64,000 bases of DNA from Desmodesmus armatus (taxonomy: Eukaryota; Chlorophyta; Chlorophyceae; Sphaeropleales; Scenedesmaceae). Location of the stretch: assembly GCA_007449985.2 (NCBI GenBank), contig VIIQ02000614.1:620001-684000 (forward strand), read 5' to 3'. The notes beneath the pieces are model-generated. The model did not search any database. It was not told the origin of the DNA and saw only the letters and a list, made by a program, of their open reading frames with translations. Shown in pieces: positions 12,601 to 25,105 of the stretch. The translations under genes and the position numbers were made by a program. Position 1 is the first letter of the stretch. Each line of letters begins with the position of its first letter.

Positions 12601-14758
12601 GACCATATTTCCAGCACCCTGAATAATTACATATGTGTCACCTTAAATGCTGCACTGACCTCGTGACCTGCTGTCCTGCGGTGACCCCCCCCCTGCCCTG
12701 ACCCCCCCTCCCCCCCCCCCCCCACACACACCACTAGCAACCCGCCCAGGTGCGCACCGATGAGTCCCAGGCAGGTGGTGCGCAGCTGCTGACCGCACTG
12801 GCACAGCTCACAAAGCTGAAGAAGCTAGACCTCACCAACATCATGCTGAGGACCGTCAGCAGCGGCAGCGGTGCCTTCTCAGCCCTGACAGCATCCAGCC
12901 AGCTGGAGAGCCTCACGCTGGCCTACATGGACACAAATGAGGGCGACCACCCAATTCAGCCGCTGCCCCAGGGCGCTGCGGCTGGGATGTTCCCGCCTGG
13001 CAGGCAGCTCACGGCCCTCACAGGTAACTGGGCTGGTACTGATGGTGCAGTGGTGCATTGGTGCAGCAGGCAGTGTGGTGATAGGACAGTCTATGTTGGC
13101 CGGCAGCCCCTGTGACGCGGACACACACAAGTTTGGTGTCATCTTGTGTCGTTCGCCTCCAGCAGTGAAAGCATGGGTGTAATGCAGCTCGGGCATTGGA
13201 CCTTTCAAAGCTGCATGTGTGTGTCACCACACCCCTTGCGCCTGCTCACTAAGCATCGATCTTCCGCACTCCTTTCCTGCAGAGCTGGTTGTGGATGCAA
13301 TGGACCCTGGCCTGGTGACTTTCCTGAAAACATATCCTGGGGAGTACCCGGGGGACAAGGACCCCTTCAAAAAAGACTCGTGCATGAACGGCGCTGAGCT
13401 CAACCTGCTGCTGGGTGCCTGCCCCAAGCTGCAGCGTCTGACGCTGAACTCGGTGGTGGAGTATGGCTGCGCTCAGCTGCAGCGCTTCTTGTTCGATGCC
13501 AAGGTGCGGCATGCACTGGGGTTGGTTTGTGTCGTGTCAGCCTGCAGCAGTGACGTGCAACAGATGGGAGCAATGTCTGAATTTGCTTGGGTAGTCAATG
13601 TCAACGCCTTAAGCGAAACAAGTCAAGCATTGTCTTGCATGCAGTATGACCAGATGTAGCAACAGCCGTGCATCCCTGTCATGACGCCTGCTCATGATGC
13701 AGCACTTCCACACTATCTCAGCTGGCTGTGCAGAGCTCCGCCATGGTGACTTGAATGCAGCTACTGACATCAAAACCCACTGCCTGTGTGCCGATCCTGT
13801 CATGTACCCTACGATGTGCAGCGCAAGCTGCAGCTGAGCTACTTGTGCTTAGGAGGGTTCTGCCTCACAGACACTGAAGCTGCAGCCGTAGCCACCATCA
13901 CAGGGCTAAGGGAACTGGAGCTGCACAATGCACCGCTGCTGACCCCTGCAGCAGCTGAGCAGGCTGACGCTGAATGCAGTGGGGCTCCGGCGCGGGATTG
14001 AGTGCTTCCTGCTGTCCAACTCCAAGGTGAGCTGTGGTCTTTTCTGGAGGAGGGGGGGCGGGGGGGGGATTGTGGTGAGTGGATACTTTCACTACTGGGC
14101 GGTACTCTCCACACTTGATGAACGGGGTGTAGCCTGGTGGTTGCATGTCATGACAGCTGAGGGAGGGGTGAGGCTTTGTGAGGGGGAGCCTGGAGACGTT
14201 TGGGGAGGCAGCAGGGGGGAGATAGGGTGTGCACAAGATGATAAGACAGGGTGTGTGAAGTGGTGGACAGCCAGATAGGCTGCTTGCCTGCTGATGTGGT
14301 GGGTGGGTAGGAGTTGTTGATGGCAAGGCCCTTGTAAGTGGCCCACTGGCCTGGCACGGGCAGTGGCAGACAGGTGTAATTAGGCCCACCAGCAATTCAC
14401 AAAGCCTCTGCTGTGCGTCTTGCAGCTGGAGCTGTAGATTCAGCGGCGACCCACACTCCCATGTGACTGCATGTGTGCCATCATGACCTGCAGGAGACAA
14501 GGGAAGATCACAGCCCTTCTACTTGTGCCATGTCACCTTCCGAATGTGACATCGCGTGTCTGACATCATGTCTATGGTAGCACGGGTGTTGGGTGTTTGA
14601 TCCCTCAAGGCGTGGTTCTCTCAAGCTGGTGTGTTTGCTGCCTGCGCACTGACCAGCCCAATGTGTGGCAGCAGCTGCAACATGAGCTGCCAAACATACG
14701 CCATCAACAGGCGGTCATGGAGAAAAAGAGCAAGGTTCAGGATGATGACGCGGAATGA
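9692..14758 (+). pseudogene. F-box/LRR paralog B, probably decayed
   Basis: Homologous along its length to C and A. Exons: 9692-10276, 10459-10811, 12750-13023, 13283-13503, 13822-14026 and about 14648-14758, at the same boundaries and phases as C apart from an extra intron inside exon 1. The F-box is well kept (LPESVLISILKRLPQRDRL, residues about 18-36). Breaks: a 1-nt deletion near 10683-10690 relative to C gives an early stop. A 26-nt deletion near 13950 removes part of an LRR and shifts frame. The last-exon acceptor AG is changed (GCGC where C has GCAG). The last exon reaches TGA early at 14756 while the SDSDGSDW-like ending sits in another frame. Two or more independent breaks argue for a pseudogene; assembly error could explain the first alone. 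Confidence 0.8.
11470..12030. repeat. Two ~80-bp direct repeats in the long intron of gene B
   Basis: A G-rich block followed by CTGTTTGACTTTC and a CTTTCTTG segment occurs near 11478-11552 and again near 11936-12013. The 460 bp between them may be part of an insertion. The intron (10812-12749) is 1.9 kb, against 315 bp in C, consistent with inserted material, but no terminal inverted repeat or target duplication was found. Confidence 0.5.
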
Positions 14759-15615
14759 GGGCCTGTCATCTATGGCATCAACGGCTTCTCTGACAGCGAC
14801 GGCAGCGACTGGTAGTTGCATGTGGAGAGCATTGCGCGCTGTGGGTCCCGGCATGCTGTGTGGTCAGTTGTGAAGTTGCTCACAGTCCACAGCTGCAGGC
14901 GACAAGGAGGTTAGTTGGTGTTTGTGTGTAGAGGGAAAACCAGGCCCTGAGGGACAGAATGTGCCTTGTATTTGTGGCTTCCAACACACTGTGCAAGTCA
15001 CGTCGGGGGCTTGTTTTGTTTGGAACTGCGTCATGGCTTTTGCTTGACTTTCACTTTGGGCTGGCTTGAGTTGTGGCTGTGCGAGGTGTACCCTTGCAAG
15101 TGTACCATCTGCTGGAGGCTGCCACAGGCGGCAAATCAACTGGTTGCTAGAGGCAGAATCGCTGCATGTCTGTTGCAGGGTGGCGGTGCGGGAGAAAGTG
15201 TAAGAAGCTGATATCAGTGACAACAGCGTAATCTGGCCGTCTCCTGGAGCACAAGCCCTGCTGCCTTCAAGCTTGCAGGGTGTGCACCAGGAATCCTTTG
15301 GGGAACTCCAGGGCGACCTCACACTGGTTGACCTTTGTTGCGAGTGTTTGCGCTTGTGGCACACCTGGTTGCAGTCAGTCACTCAGTGGTCCAGATGCAA
15401 GGAGGCCTGGTGGGAAAACTTCGGTGACTACCCTAGCAACAACCAACGCTGACATGCAGCAGCCCATTGACGAAGACACGTGGTGCAGTGATGGTTCGTG
15501 AGGCAAATGCCTAAACATGCTGAAAACTTTTTCAAATGATTGGTCACCAACGGTTGTAACCGCTCAAAACCAGCAGTGAACGAGCTGCAGTGAACGCGTC
15601 TGTCAATCGAGCAGT
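14759..15615. other. Interval between F-box genes B and C; no gene recognised
   Basis: 857 bp with no conserved exon on either strand. Expected to hold the 3' end of B and the promoter of C. Sequence just upstream of 15616 offers no better start codon for C. Confidence 0.4.
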
Positions 15616-18600
15616 ATGCAAAAACTTAATTACCGCCTCCGCACGCAGATCAACATGCTGCGGTTGCTGCCTCAGCACGACCGCCTTGCACGCCCCGCCC
15701 TGGTCTGCAAGTCCTGGGCGGCTGCAGCAACTGCTGCTACTACCGATGTAGTTCTGGCAAAAACAACGACTGCTGTCGCAGCCACGGGGATGTGCAGCTG
15801 GGTGCAGCAGCATGGCAGGGGGGCTGTAGAATCAATCCAGGTGCTGAAGCAAGGCAACGGCCTGTGTGACACTGCGTTGCAGCTTACGCTGCCCAGTGCA
15901 GCGCTTGCAAAGCTTGCAAAGTTGCCCCTAACCAACTGCGCCCTGGAGTTCGACAGCGCAGAGCTGGGCGGTTCTGCAGTAGTGCTTCCAGCGCTGCGCT
16001 TGCTGAGCCTCAACAGCTGCACAGTACCACAGGACACCCTGTCTGTCCTGCAGTGCCCCCAGCTCACAGGGTTGCAGCTCCTCTACCACCCTTTACGGGC
16101 CAGCACACTGGCAATTAATCAGGAGCGGCTGGATGCAGCACTGTCAGCGTTCCTGCAGCGGCTGCCGGGGCTGGTGTTCCTGTCCCTGGGGCACCCCCTT
16201 GCCAGCGATGCAGCTCTTGCACAGCTAAGCTGCCTGCAGCAGCTGCAGGACTGCACCCTCCGGTGCCCCTGTGTGACAACGGTAGTGCTGGCAAACCTCA
16301 CAAGCAGCATCACGTCACTCACCCTCACACAGGGCATGGGGGTGCTGCAGGAGGGGTCACTGCCGGCAGCAGTCTTGCCTCACCTGAAGGAGCTCAGCGT
16401 GTCACAGCGTGTCATGCAGCCGGCGCTGCTGTCCCGGCTCACAAAGCTGGAGAGGCTCACTCTGAGTACCTGTGAGCTGCGGACAGACCCTGATGCAGTA
16501 AGTGGTTCTGTGCTTGTGCAGCATCCGCTGCGACTTTCAAGATCTGCAGTCCGGTCGCAGCGACCATGTCGCATCTGTTTCAACTCTTTGTCTTGCTTGT
16601 GGAGAAATGCTCAAGCGGGCTCTTTGCTCAACACGCTTTGCTTCTTCAATGCTTTGTGGGAGTGGAGGTGTTGGGCATGCTGCAATACCATGGGCGTTTG
16701 CCAGTCAAATAACTTTCAAAACCCTGTCACTGTAGTGACCTTTTCTTGCTCCCTGCTGGCCTGCTGGCAACCGCAACGCTCTCCCGTCTCCTGTCTGCCC
16801 TGCCCTGCACAGGCTGACAGCAACGACAGCAACGCAGGCGGCGCGCAGCTCCTGGCAACACTGGCGCAACTCACAAACCTCAAGAAACTGGGCCTCACCA
16901 ATATCATGCTGGACCCCCCGGAGACTTTCGAGAGTGTCCCACAGCCCGGGGGTGCAGCAGCACACCAGCTGCGTCCCTTCTCAGCCCTGACAGCATCCAG
17001 CCAGCTGGAGAGCCTGACGCTGGCATACAAGAAAGCAAGGGAACCTCTGCATGAAGATGACCATGGCCAAGTGATCCATCCGTTTGCACGGGGTGCTGCT
17101 GTGTGGATGTTCCCTCCTGGCAGGCAGCTCACGGCCCTCACAGGTAAGTGGGGTGGGCGGAGAGGGCTTGCAGAGATGTTATTAGTGGACCAGGCAGTCT
17201 GGATTTTCGCTCTGGTGGCAGCAGCCTTTGTGCCGTCCCTCACTGCTTCACTTTGCGTGCATCATTCAGAGGCAAGCTGATCAGCATATGACACTATGAT
17301 GGTTGATGCACCTTACCCACTTACTGTGCTGAATCCTGTCTCACTGTTTCAGAGAGTGAGTCTTTTCACTTGCTCACGCACTCCCTCCCTCCCTCCCTCA
17401 CTCACTCACTCACTCACTCACTCACTCACTCACTCACTCACGCATCTACTCACTTACTCGATCACACTTTCCCTTGTACTTCTCAGAGCTAGTCCTGGAT
17501 GCTGTGGACCCTAAATTGGTGGAAAAGCTGAGGGATGATTCTTTCTACACCGTGGACAGAGACCCATTCAACAGGACATGCATGAGCGGGTCGGACCTCA
17601 GCCTTCTGCTGGCTGCCTGTCCCAAGCTGCAGCGGCTGGGCCTCAACGCTGTGCTGCCGCACAGCTGCAGTGAGCTGTACGACTTCCTGAAGGACCCACA
17701 GGTGGGGGCATGAACAAGTTCAGGGGGAAGGGTAGTGTGCGGAACGATAGTGGGTTTATGGGACAGTGCAGGGCAAGAGCCGGTGGCGTGGCCTCCAAGC
17801 CGCAGAAGCAGTAGCATATGGATGACTTGAACAGACAGCACCATCATCTGGGGTTGTGGACACAGGCACAGATGGTGTGCCGCCTGCAGTACCTAGTCAC
17901 GCCAACCACAACCAACCACAACAGCCTGCTGTGTGGCTGACATTGGGCCTGTGTGTAACGTAACCGGTTACCGGTACCGCCAGCGCTCTTGCAGTCCCTT
18001 TGTGCAATTGCCAACAATCACACTACCATGCAATTGTCTCTTGTTACATTCCCTTTCCACTTTCGAATGTTGTTGTTGTTGTTCACTGTTGTGTCATTGC
18101 GACATATTGTGCAGGGCCAGCCGCATCTAAGCTACCTGTGTCTCGGGGGGCTCTGCCTGACAGACAGTGCAGCCTTTGCACTGGCTGGCATCACCAGGCT
18201 GCGCGATCTGGAGCTGCACAACTCGCCTCTGCTGACCCCAGAAGGGGTGGCTCAGCTTGTGAAGCTGCGGCAGCTGAGCAGGCTGAAGGTGGATGGCATC
18301 GGGGCCTGTCGCAGCATCATCTGCTGCCTCACCTCTGACTCACAGGTGAGCTTTGCGGCTTTGACAGTGGGGTGGGGGCTGATGACAACACACACAAACC
18401 TTGCAGATGTTGGTCAGGGTTGCAAGGTTCCTAGGAAGGTGCTTGATGGCGGGCCTAGTGCTGCCAGCATGTGCTTGGGCCCTTTTTCAGGCTCGCGGAT
18501 GCCTCATGTGGTTTTCTGGGCAGGTAGCTGCTAGCCGTGCTGCAGGCCCTGTTGTCTATCCCCTTCAATTACCGCCTGAGTACCAGCAGGGCGCCGCACA

Positions 18601-18876
18601 GGAAGTAAATGCGGACCTGCGTCGCTTCCCCTTTGTGTTCACAGTTACTTTTGCTTCTTGCCTTCAGAAGCTGGCCGCTGATGTGTGTAGAGTGTGTCGG
18701 TGGGGTTTTTCAAAAGGGTGTGTCCCGCTGTCTGCTCGCAGACTGACCAGCCCAATGTGTGGCAGAAGCTGGAGCGTAAAATGTCGTGGATGCGCGAACA
18801 TCACCGGTATTGGCAGAAGTTTGGCTCTGCAGTGTACAAATACCCTGACACGTCTGACTCAGACAGCGACTGGTAG
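15616..18876 (+). CDS. F-box-like/leucine-rich-repeat protein C, intact, 5 exons
   Basis: Exons 15616-16497, 16813-17143, 17487-17701, 18115-18345 and 18742-18876 join with phases 0, 1, 0, 0 to 597 residues. The N-terminus keeps the second half of an F-box (LRLLPQHDRLARPALVCKSW) but the first helix (LPESVL in B) is poorly preserved, so Skp1 binding is uncertain. Successive LRRs follow (LKELSVS, LKKLGLT, LSYLCLGGLCL, LRDLELHNSPLL). The tail ends DTSDSDSDW. Introns 1, 2 and 5 match those of A; the intron between DPQ and GQPHLSY is missing in A, where the transposon sits. This is the only uninterrupted member of the cluster. Confidence 0.86.
17383..17443. repeat. (CTCC)n/(CTCA)n microsatellite in intron 2 of gene C
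   Basis: A run of CTCC then about 11 CTCA units, about 40 nt before the exon 3 acceptor at 17486. It provides a pyrimidine-rich stretch upstream of the acceptor. Confidence 0.85.
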
Positions 18877-21661
18877 TAGGAGAGCCCTCTGTAGTTGAAA
18901 TAGATTCTTATATGGCGTCAAGACGCTTGTGGCGGTTCTGTTGCTGGATGCGGCATTTCCACAAGGCAGTTTTGGCTAGGCATAGGGGCACAGGGTGTGT
19001 CTAGTCAGTTGCGCGTTTTGATGCCTTGGTCGGCGTTGCTGGCATGCCTGTAGCGCTGGGCTAGCCCAGCATCCCTGTGCATGTTGTTGTCGTGTACAGT
19101 ACATTTGAACCCGTACCGCTGATGGTTGCCCTGTAACTAATGGTTGCCAACACAGCCTGCGGGTGATGCCTGGGGCTCAGGGATGTCCTCTGTGATCTGG
19201 TGTTGATTGCCTCTCGACAATGGATTCTTAACTTGTATAATGCCATGACAGATGCAAAGTGGCATCCGGAGAGTGAATGAATATATACCTGATGCAGTCT
19301 TGTCTTGGTAACGGTGCGCCAGAACATGGGCGCCAGCCCTGTGCGAAAAACTGCACGCCAGGGCTCACAAAGTACGTATTTACAGAGGAGGAACGGCAGA
19401 TTTCAAAAGCGCTGGCACGAAGTCGTTGTAGAGGCAGTGACACATCCTGGGCTCAAGGGGACCCCATCTTACTGGAATCGGGGCCCTCACAGCTTCCTGG
19501 CACTGTGGGGGACACGGCTGAAGATGCCTGCCAGCCCATCTTTACATAGAACGGCTAACGCCCAGGTGGCGTCAGTGCTGGATCGAACCCTGCCCAACTT
19601 TGTTTGGGGGATCAGGGGAGGCGTTACTGCATTTCTGCTGCTGTCAAGCTGCTGCACACTTGCTGCTGCTGGGGTACTGCTGCTGGGGTGCCTAGCACTG
19701 CTGCCGCTGCAAGCGGTACCAGCTGCTCCCATGTGTCAGGCTGGGATGAACATAGCAGATTGAGTTGAGCTCTAATAAGTCGGAGGAGGCGTAGTGCAGT
19801 TGTTTTGCTCCTGTACAGCTGCGGCACAGTTGCTGTTGCAGGCGTGCTGCTGCTGGGGTGCTGCTGCGCCTGCAGCTTCAGCTGCTGCCCCTTGACAGGC
19901 TAAAATGAACACAGCGGGGCTTTTATGCCCTCTCGATCACACAGCAGCACAAATTGCGGTTTGCGTAGTTGTTCGCAAAAGTCAGTCATGCGCGGTCCAA
20001 CGTTGGATGACAGTTGTCTGCGCATCTCGTAACCGATCGCCTGTCCTCACAAGTTCGAAGCTACAGGGCGCGTTCATGCCTTACCAAAAAGATATACGAT
20101 GCAGTTAATGCAATGTACATGCTTCTCAAAGGCTCAGCTCACGTTCGTTGCCATGCAAGGATACTGTTCATGTATATAGGTTCGGTGTCTTTGCAACCAC
20201 GCAGTTTCGCTGAGCACACGTGGGCCAGATGTTGCCGATAAATACACATGAATATCGTGTGGGGTGTCCAGTTTGCGATGGTTTTGGGATGGGCTGATGG
20301 CAGTTGCGATATCCCAGCACCAGCGTAGACCACGTTTCTCACTATTCTCAATACGATCTTTATCCTATGTTTATGCGGAATCACCCCGCCAGGGCTGCGT
20401 GCGGCACTTTTGGGAACGGAATGTAGACAACTTTTTGGCTGTCATGTGTGGGGGTGTGACCTTAGCAACGTATTAGGCTCTCAACCTATAGGTTTCGATC
20501 CAATATACAGACGGGTTTGTGCAGAAGTTGCGATTCCTGCTGCACACAGGAGGGCCAGCAACAGGGTGTCATAAGCCTGCACTGGGGCAGGGGTCGACCC
20601 CCCTCTCCTTTGCCGTGCTGACATCTTGTTGCTGCGCTGTTCTGCAGGTGCGTTCCTTGTGCTTTTGCAGGCAGAGAGTTATTGCATCAGCCCAGACAGA
20701 GTGTTGTTGACAGCAGCCCAGCCCAGCAGGAGGAACAGCCCGCATGACCCAGCACTGATGATCACAGTGGAGCTTTGATGCAACATCCAGCCCAGCAGAA
20801 GGGCAGCAACTGGCCAGACACCTTCATGTCACAGTGAGCCAAGGGTTTGGGGGCCCCGAAGCTCGTCTAGCTTCAGCTGCACATGCATATGCATCACTAA
20901 TGCGTTACTACTTCTTTTCGTTGGCAGACACGGCAGCTTCAGCCTCTGCGATCTTATTACAACAGTGTGATGTGCCCAGAACACTCAGTGACTGCAATTG
21001 TGTGAGTGTTCTTTATTGGTCAGTCTCAGCGTCGCGGCAGGTCTGGGAACAGCATGTCTCATCTTGGAAATAATGTTTCGGGTGGTGGTCCCTGCAGGCA
21101 TTCAAGCCTAGTCCATGGGCCAGGTCACCCGAGGTGCCGCACCAGGTTGCAACAGGCATGCTCCTTGAAGTATACCTCTGGGGGCGTATGAGGCCAACGA
21201 ATGCTGGTAAGAATCCCACACTTGTACGATTACGGCCTTGCCTGTTGCGTACGGCTGACCTTGCCTGTGCGTGCAGGATTGCTGATCAGTGTAGGGTGGC
21301 GTCATGATGATCAGTGTTGATTTGGTTGATCAAGATGACCGGCTTCTGAGGCCGAAGGTAGGATGCCACCACACCGCCTTTTCAGGTAAAACCCTTATGA
21401 CAGCACCCTCTCACTGACGCTTGCGGCCTGTTACGCAAAATTGAATTTGGTCAGGGCTCAACCAACCGGCCAAAGACGTCCGCAACCAGGAGAGCATCTC
21501 ATATACCTAATGGGGGGGCCTATTGCACACAAATGACTTGGACTCGCCTCCCTCCCAAGTCTTAGGCTGCCGTAGTCGCTGAGTTTGGCCTCTGGATCGA
21601 GATCTTACGACAGCATCAGCAGCAGCATACAAGCCACCAACAGCACTGTCAAGACAGCACT
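18877..21661. other. Gene-free interval with a short duplication and tRNA-like fragments
   Basis: No exon with family motifs. A CTGCTGCTGGGGTGC segment followed by a similar ~80 nt occurs at about 19670-19750 and about 19850-19915. A segment at 19547-19595 (TAGAACGGCTAACGC...) recurs at 29481-29528. Near 20485-20500 GGTTTCGATCC resembles a Pol III B box, but no cloverleaf can be drawn. TGTAA at about 19127 could polyadenylate gene C. Confidence 0.4.
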
Positions 21662-24318
21662 ATGCGGTTTGCCTCCATGACTCCTGTAAAGCACAACAGT
21701 CAAGACCCCTTGTCTTCAGAAGCTGCAGACATGTCGATTGCTGTCAACAGCACCAGCAGCATATATGACTTGCGCAGCAGGACTGTTTGCTGGTTGATCC
21801 TGGCAGGAGTGGCTGTGGCAGCGCTGCTGGTGCCGTTCACAGGTTAGTGAGATGCAGCACCTTGCCCACCATGACAGGACCTTGCAGGCTGCTGACATAC
21901 TATGATAGTGTACACATGTGTCATGCTGGCGCATCAATTGTAGATGGAAAGACCAGCCTGGCAGGTCCGGACTGGGTGTTGATCTTGCTTTGCTGCTGCA
22001 TGTTTTGTGTTGCAGATAGCATATACCTCCCTGCATTGCCAGCAGTGGGCAAGGACCTGCATGCAAGCGGGGAGGCAGTTGCTGCAACTGTTGCCGTGTT
22101 CATGTTCACTGTTGGACTTGGTAACTTGTTTTGGTAAGCCATGCCAACTACAGCTGCCCATTTCTGGGGTATTTTCGACGCGACGCGATGCACTTGGCAT
22201 ATTGCATGCCAGGGCAGTTGCACCTTTCTGGTGGGCGACACATGGCAGCAAGGCCAGGCAGTTGCACTGTGCTGACCCCTTCACTCGTGTGCTGGGTGGT
22301 GTGCAGGGGCCCCTTCTCAGACCGCTATGGCAGGCGGCTGACGTATAACTTGCCAACGGTTGTATTCCTCGCCACCACCGTGGGCTGTGTGTTCAGTCCC
22401 AGCGTTGGCGTGCTGATTGCCTTGAGGGCAGTGCAAGGCTTTGCCCGTGAGTAGTCATGCGCCTAGCTTGCTTATTAATTTGATATCAAAAATAAGTACA
22501 TAATAGATTAATAATAATTTCATATCTTGCTGGGCCCGATGCCCACCGCATCACGAGCACATGCACAGCATGCACCAGCATGTTCAACCCTTTCCTTCAT
22601 TCTTCATTTGTTCTAAGACCACAGCCGCAGCCACAGACATCGTACCCCACCTGCTTCCTGCCCCCTCCCTTCTTGCCAGCTTCGCTCCCCCACCCCCACC
22701 TCACCCAAAAACAGCAGCACGTCTGCAGCAATGTGCGCAGTCGCCATGCCTGTCATCTGCAGCGGCGGTTGTTGACATAGTGTGCACCACTGCACTTCTA
22801 ACATAGCACATGGCAGGCAGCAGCGCTCACATGCTGTGTACGTGACTGATGTGCTGCTGTGTGCGTCACCCTGCAGAGTGCTCGTTCATGACCACTGGCC
22901 AAGCTGTGATTGCTGACATATTCCCACCTGCTGTGCGGGGTACCATGATGGGAGCACACCTCTTGGCAGTGGTAAGCAAACTGGCCCCCAGGAATGCCCA
23001 GATCCCTGCATTTTACGGGTGTGGTTTCTCCCTTTTTTTGCCGGATCTGGATTAGAATTCATGCGAAGCCTGGGGATGTGCTGTCTGAGCCAAAATGTCT
23101 AGTTTTGAGCTGCCCACAGCATGCATGAATGACATCACGCTGCAGCCACAAAACCCTTTTGCAAGAACTGTCAAGCTCTGCTGGATGCAGCCGTCAGGAC
23201 CCCCGGGGTCCTGGGGTGGCAAGTGGTGCTTGGCAGTTGCCCCAAACCCCGTTGTGAAGGCACTGCAGTGGCGTTTAGTGTGCGCACTGCACTACTGCCG
23301 ACGCGCTAGCAGCCTGCCTGCTCTACGTCCTGATCGCATCACAGTTTTGACTCCTGCCCTGCCTTGTCCCTGACTGCTCTCGCCTTCCCCTGCGTGTGTA
23401 TGCTGCAGTTGACCGGGCCTGTCTTCGGCCCTGTGATCGGTGGCGCCCTCAGCGCAGCGCTTGGCTGGCGGTCCACCTTCGTGTTTCTGGCCGTGTTTTG
23501 TGGTGTGGTCGGCGCCCTGCTGCTGTTGTTCCTACCCGAGACCCATCAGTACTACACACTCAAGCAGCTCTCACTCAAAGACCCAGCACTTCTGGATCAG
23601 ATAGCAGAGGCCCCAAAAGTCCTTGCTGCCAAGCCCGTGCTCCGCCTTCCGTGGAGCATGCTGTCCTTACTTCTACAAACTCGACTTTGCACCCTATGTG
23701 CTTGTCAACGCCTGGGCAAACGCTGCCCTCTTTGGCTGTCTCACGACGTGGCCCGTGCTTCTGGCAGCACCCTCGTATTCTCTCGGTCCGGCGATGGTCG
23801 GAGTGACGTACCTGGCTGATGGGCTGGGGGCTGTCAGTGGCAGCTTGATGGGTGGGATCCTGTCAGATAAGGCAGCTGTGAGGTGGGATCAAGCACCAGA
23901 GGGTTGCATGGTGTGGACTGTTGCTGTCTCCCTGTTTTTCATGCCTGCTGGCTTCCTCCTGTATGGTTGGGGGTTCAGCGGCAACATGCACATTGCTGGT
24001 CTGCTTGCGGCTTCGTTCCTTGTGAGCTTCGGCCAGGCATCAGCGCAGCCTGGCGTGTATAGCTACATGTCGTGTGTAGACCAGGCCAACGCGGGCTCCG
24101 CGACTGCGGCTGTGAATGCCGGCTGGTGCATGCTCGCGGGTGTGGTGGTGCTTGTGAGTGTCACAGGAGTGAGCAGCATGGGGGTTGGTCCCTACTTCAC
24201 CATGTTGGCTTGCATACATGTGGTTCTTTCCTTGTTTGCTGGGGTGTGTATCGCGCACAGGTTGCGACGTGCATCGCGCACAGTAGTGACGCCTGGTCTT
24301 GATATTCTGCTATCCTAG
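21662..24318 (+). CDS. Major-facilitator transporter (DHA1 drug:H+ antiporter-like), one frame break
   Basis: Multi-pass membrane transporter. Exons 21662-21842, 22016-22133, 22307-22446, 22877-22971 and 23409-24318 join with phases 1, 2, 1, 0. TM1 is in exon 1. DSIYLPALPAVGKDL opens exon 2. Exon 3 carries MFS motif A as GPFSDRYGRR. Exon 4 carries AVIADIFPPAVRGTMMG. Exon 5 starts with the antiporter motif C, GPVFGPVIGG. Only 12-TM efflux families carry motif C. Exon 5 is 910 nt: frame is lost by one nucleotide between about 23630 and 23690, in the central loop, after which YKLDFAPYVLVNAWANAALF (TM7) continues in the next frame to the stop. No GT-AG mini-intron restores the frame. Correcting it gives about 480 residues. 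It is either a sequencing indel or a recent null; the substrate is unknown. Confidence 0.87.
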
Positions 24319-24586
24319 GTCCGGCAGCAGGGCAGGATTAGTCATCTCGATTTTGCGATGACCAGGCATACTTTGGCACACCGCTGCGTCCCTGTTGTGG
24401 ACCCACCTTATCCCCAATGCATGCCGTGTAGCAAAACAGCCGTGTGCGCAGTGCGGCCGAGCATGGCATGCCAGCTGAGCAACACAGTACCGCCGACTGT
24501 GTTGGGTGTGACGGCTGGCACAGCATATGTGGCCTGTTTCAGGCCTGTTATCCCATTCCTCGCCCTGTTCAGGAGGAGTCCTGGCC

Positions 24587-24724
24587 CTGGCCAAGAGTAG
24601 TGCTCTGTTTGAACGTGATTTGTCACAGTATGGCCCTGCCTTGGTGTTTTTTGTCCTGGCCAAGAGTAGTGCCCTTTTTGAACGTAATGCGTCACAGTAT
24701 GGCCCTGCCTTGGTGGTTTTTGGT
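24587..24724. repeat. 69-bp tandem duplication
   Basis: Two adjacent copies beginning CTGGCCAAGAGTAGTGC, differing at only a few positions, immediately downstream of the transporter gene. Confidence 0.88.
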
Positions 24725-24763
24725 CCTAGTGCCCCAGCAAGGCGGCAGCTGAACCCCATTTTA

Positions 24764-24848
24764 CTGCAGTGATCAGGTTTACTGCGCTGACCAGGTTTAC
24801 TGTGCTGATCAGGTTTACTGCGCTGATCAGGTTAACTTGTTGACCAGG
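24764..24848. repeat. 18-bp minisatellite
   Basis: Unit CTGCGCTGATCAGGTTTA repeated about 4.7 times with a few substitutions; each unit contains TGATCA or TGACCA. Confidence 0.88.
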
Positions 24849-25030
24849 CACATGTAGCCAGTGTGCACTACCCAGCTGAGTCGGAGCAGCAGTGCTGACG
24901 GTGTTGGGTGTGACCAGCTGGAACACGCAGCTTTTGTGGCATGTGTCATCCCGTCATGGTTGGTGCCAGCCCTGGCCTTTTGTGGCCCGTGTCATCGTTC
25001 ACCTCATCCCTGGCCCTGTTCGAGTGCGTT

Positions 25031-25105
25031 TGAACTTGGTTGGTTGATTGGTTGGTTGATTGATTGGTTGGTCGGTTGGTTGGTTGGTTGGTTGGTTGGT
25101 TGGTT
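25031..25105. repeat. (TTGG)n microsatellite
   Basis: Imperfect TTGG/TTGA repeat, becoming pure TTGG over its second half. Confidence 0.85.

Noticed and set aside
13504..18114. Remnants of the F-box A transposon in the matching introns of B and C
   Set aside because: Intron ends of B and C show no CACCCCCCCTGAAGC ends or 8-bp duplication; only a short G-run in C.
20448..20516. Possible tRNA-Glu (GGCTCTCAACC loop, GGTTTCGATCC)
   Set aside because: Anticodon stem is only 4 bp, T stem does not pair and there is no acceptor stem.
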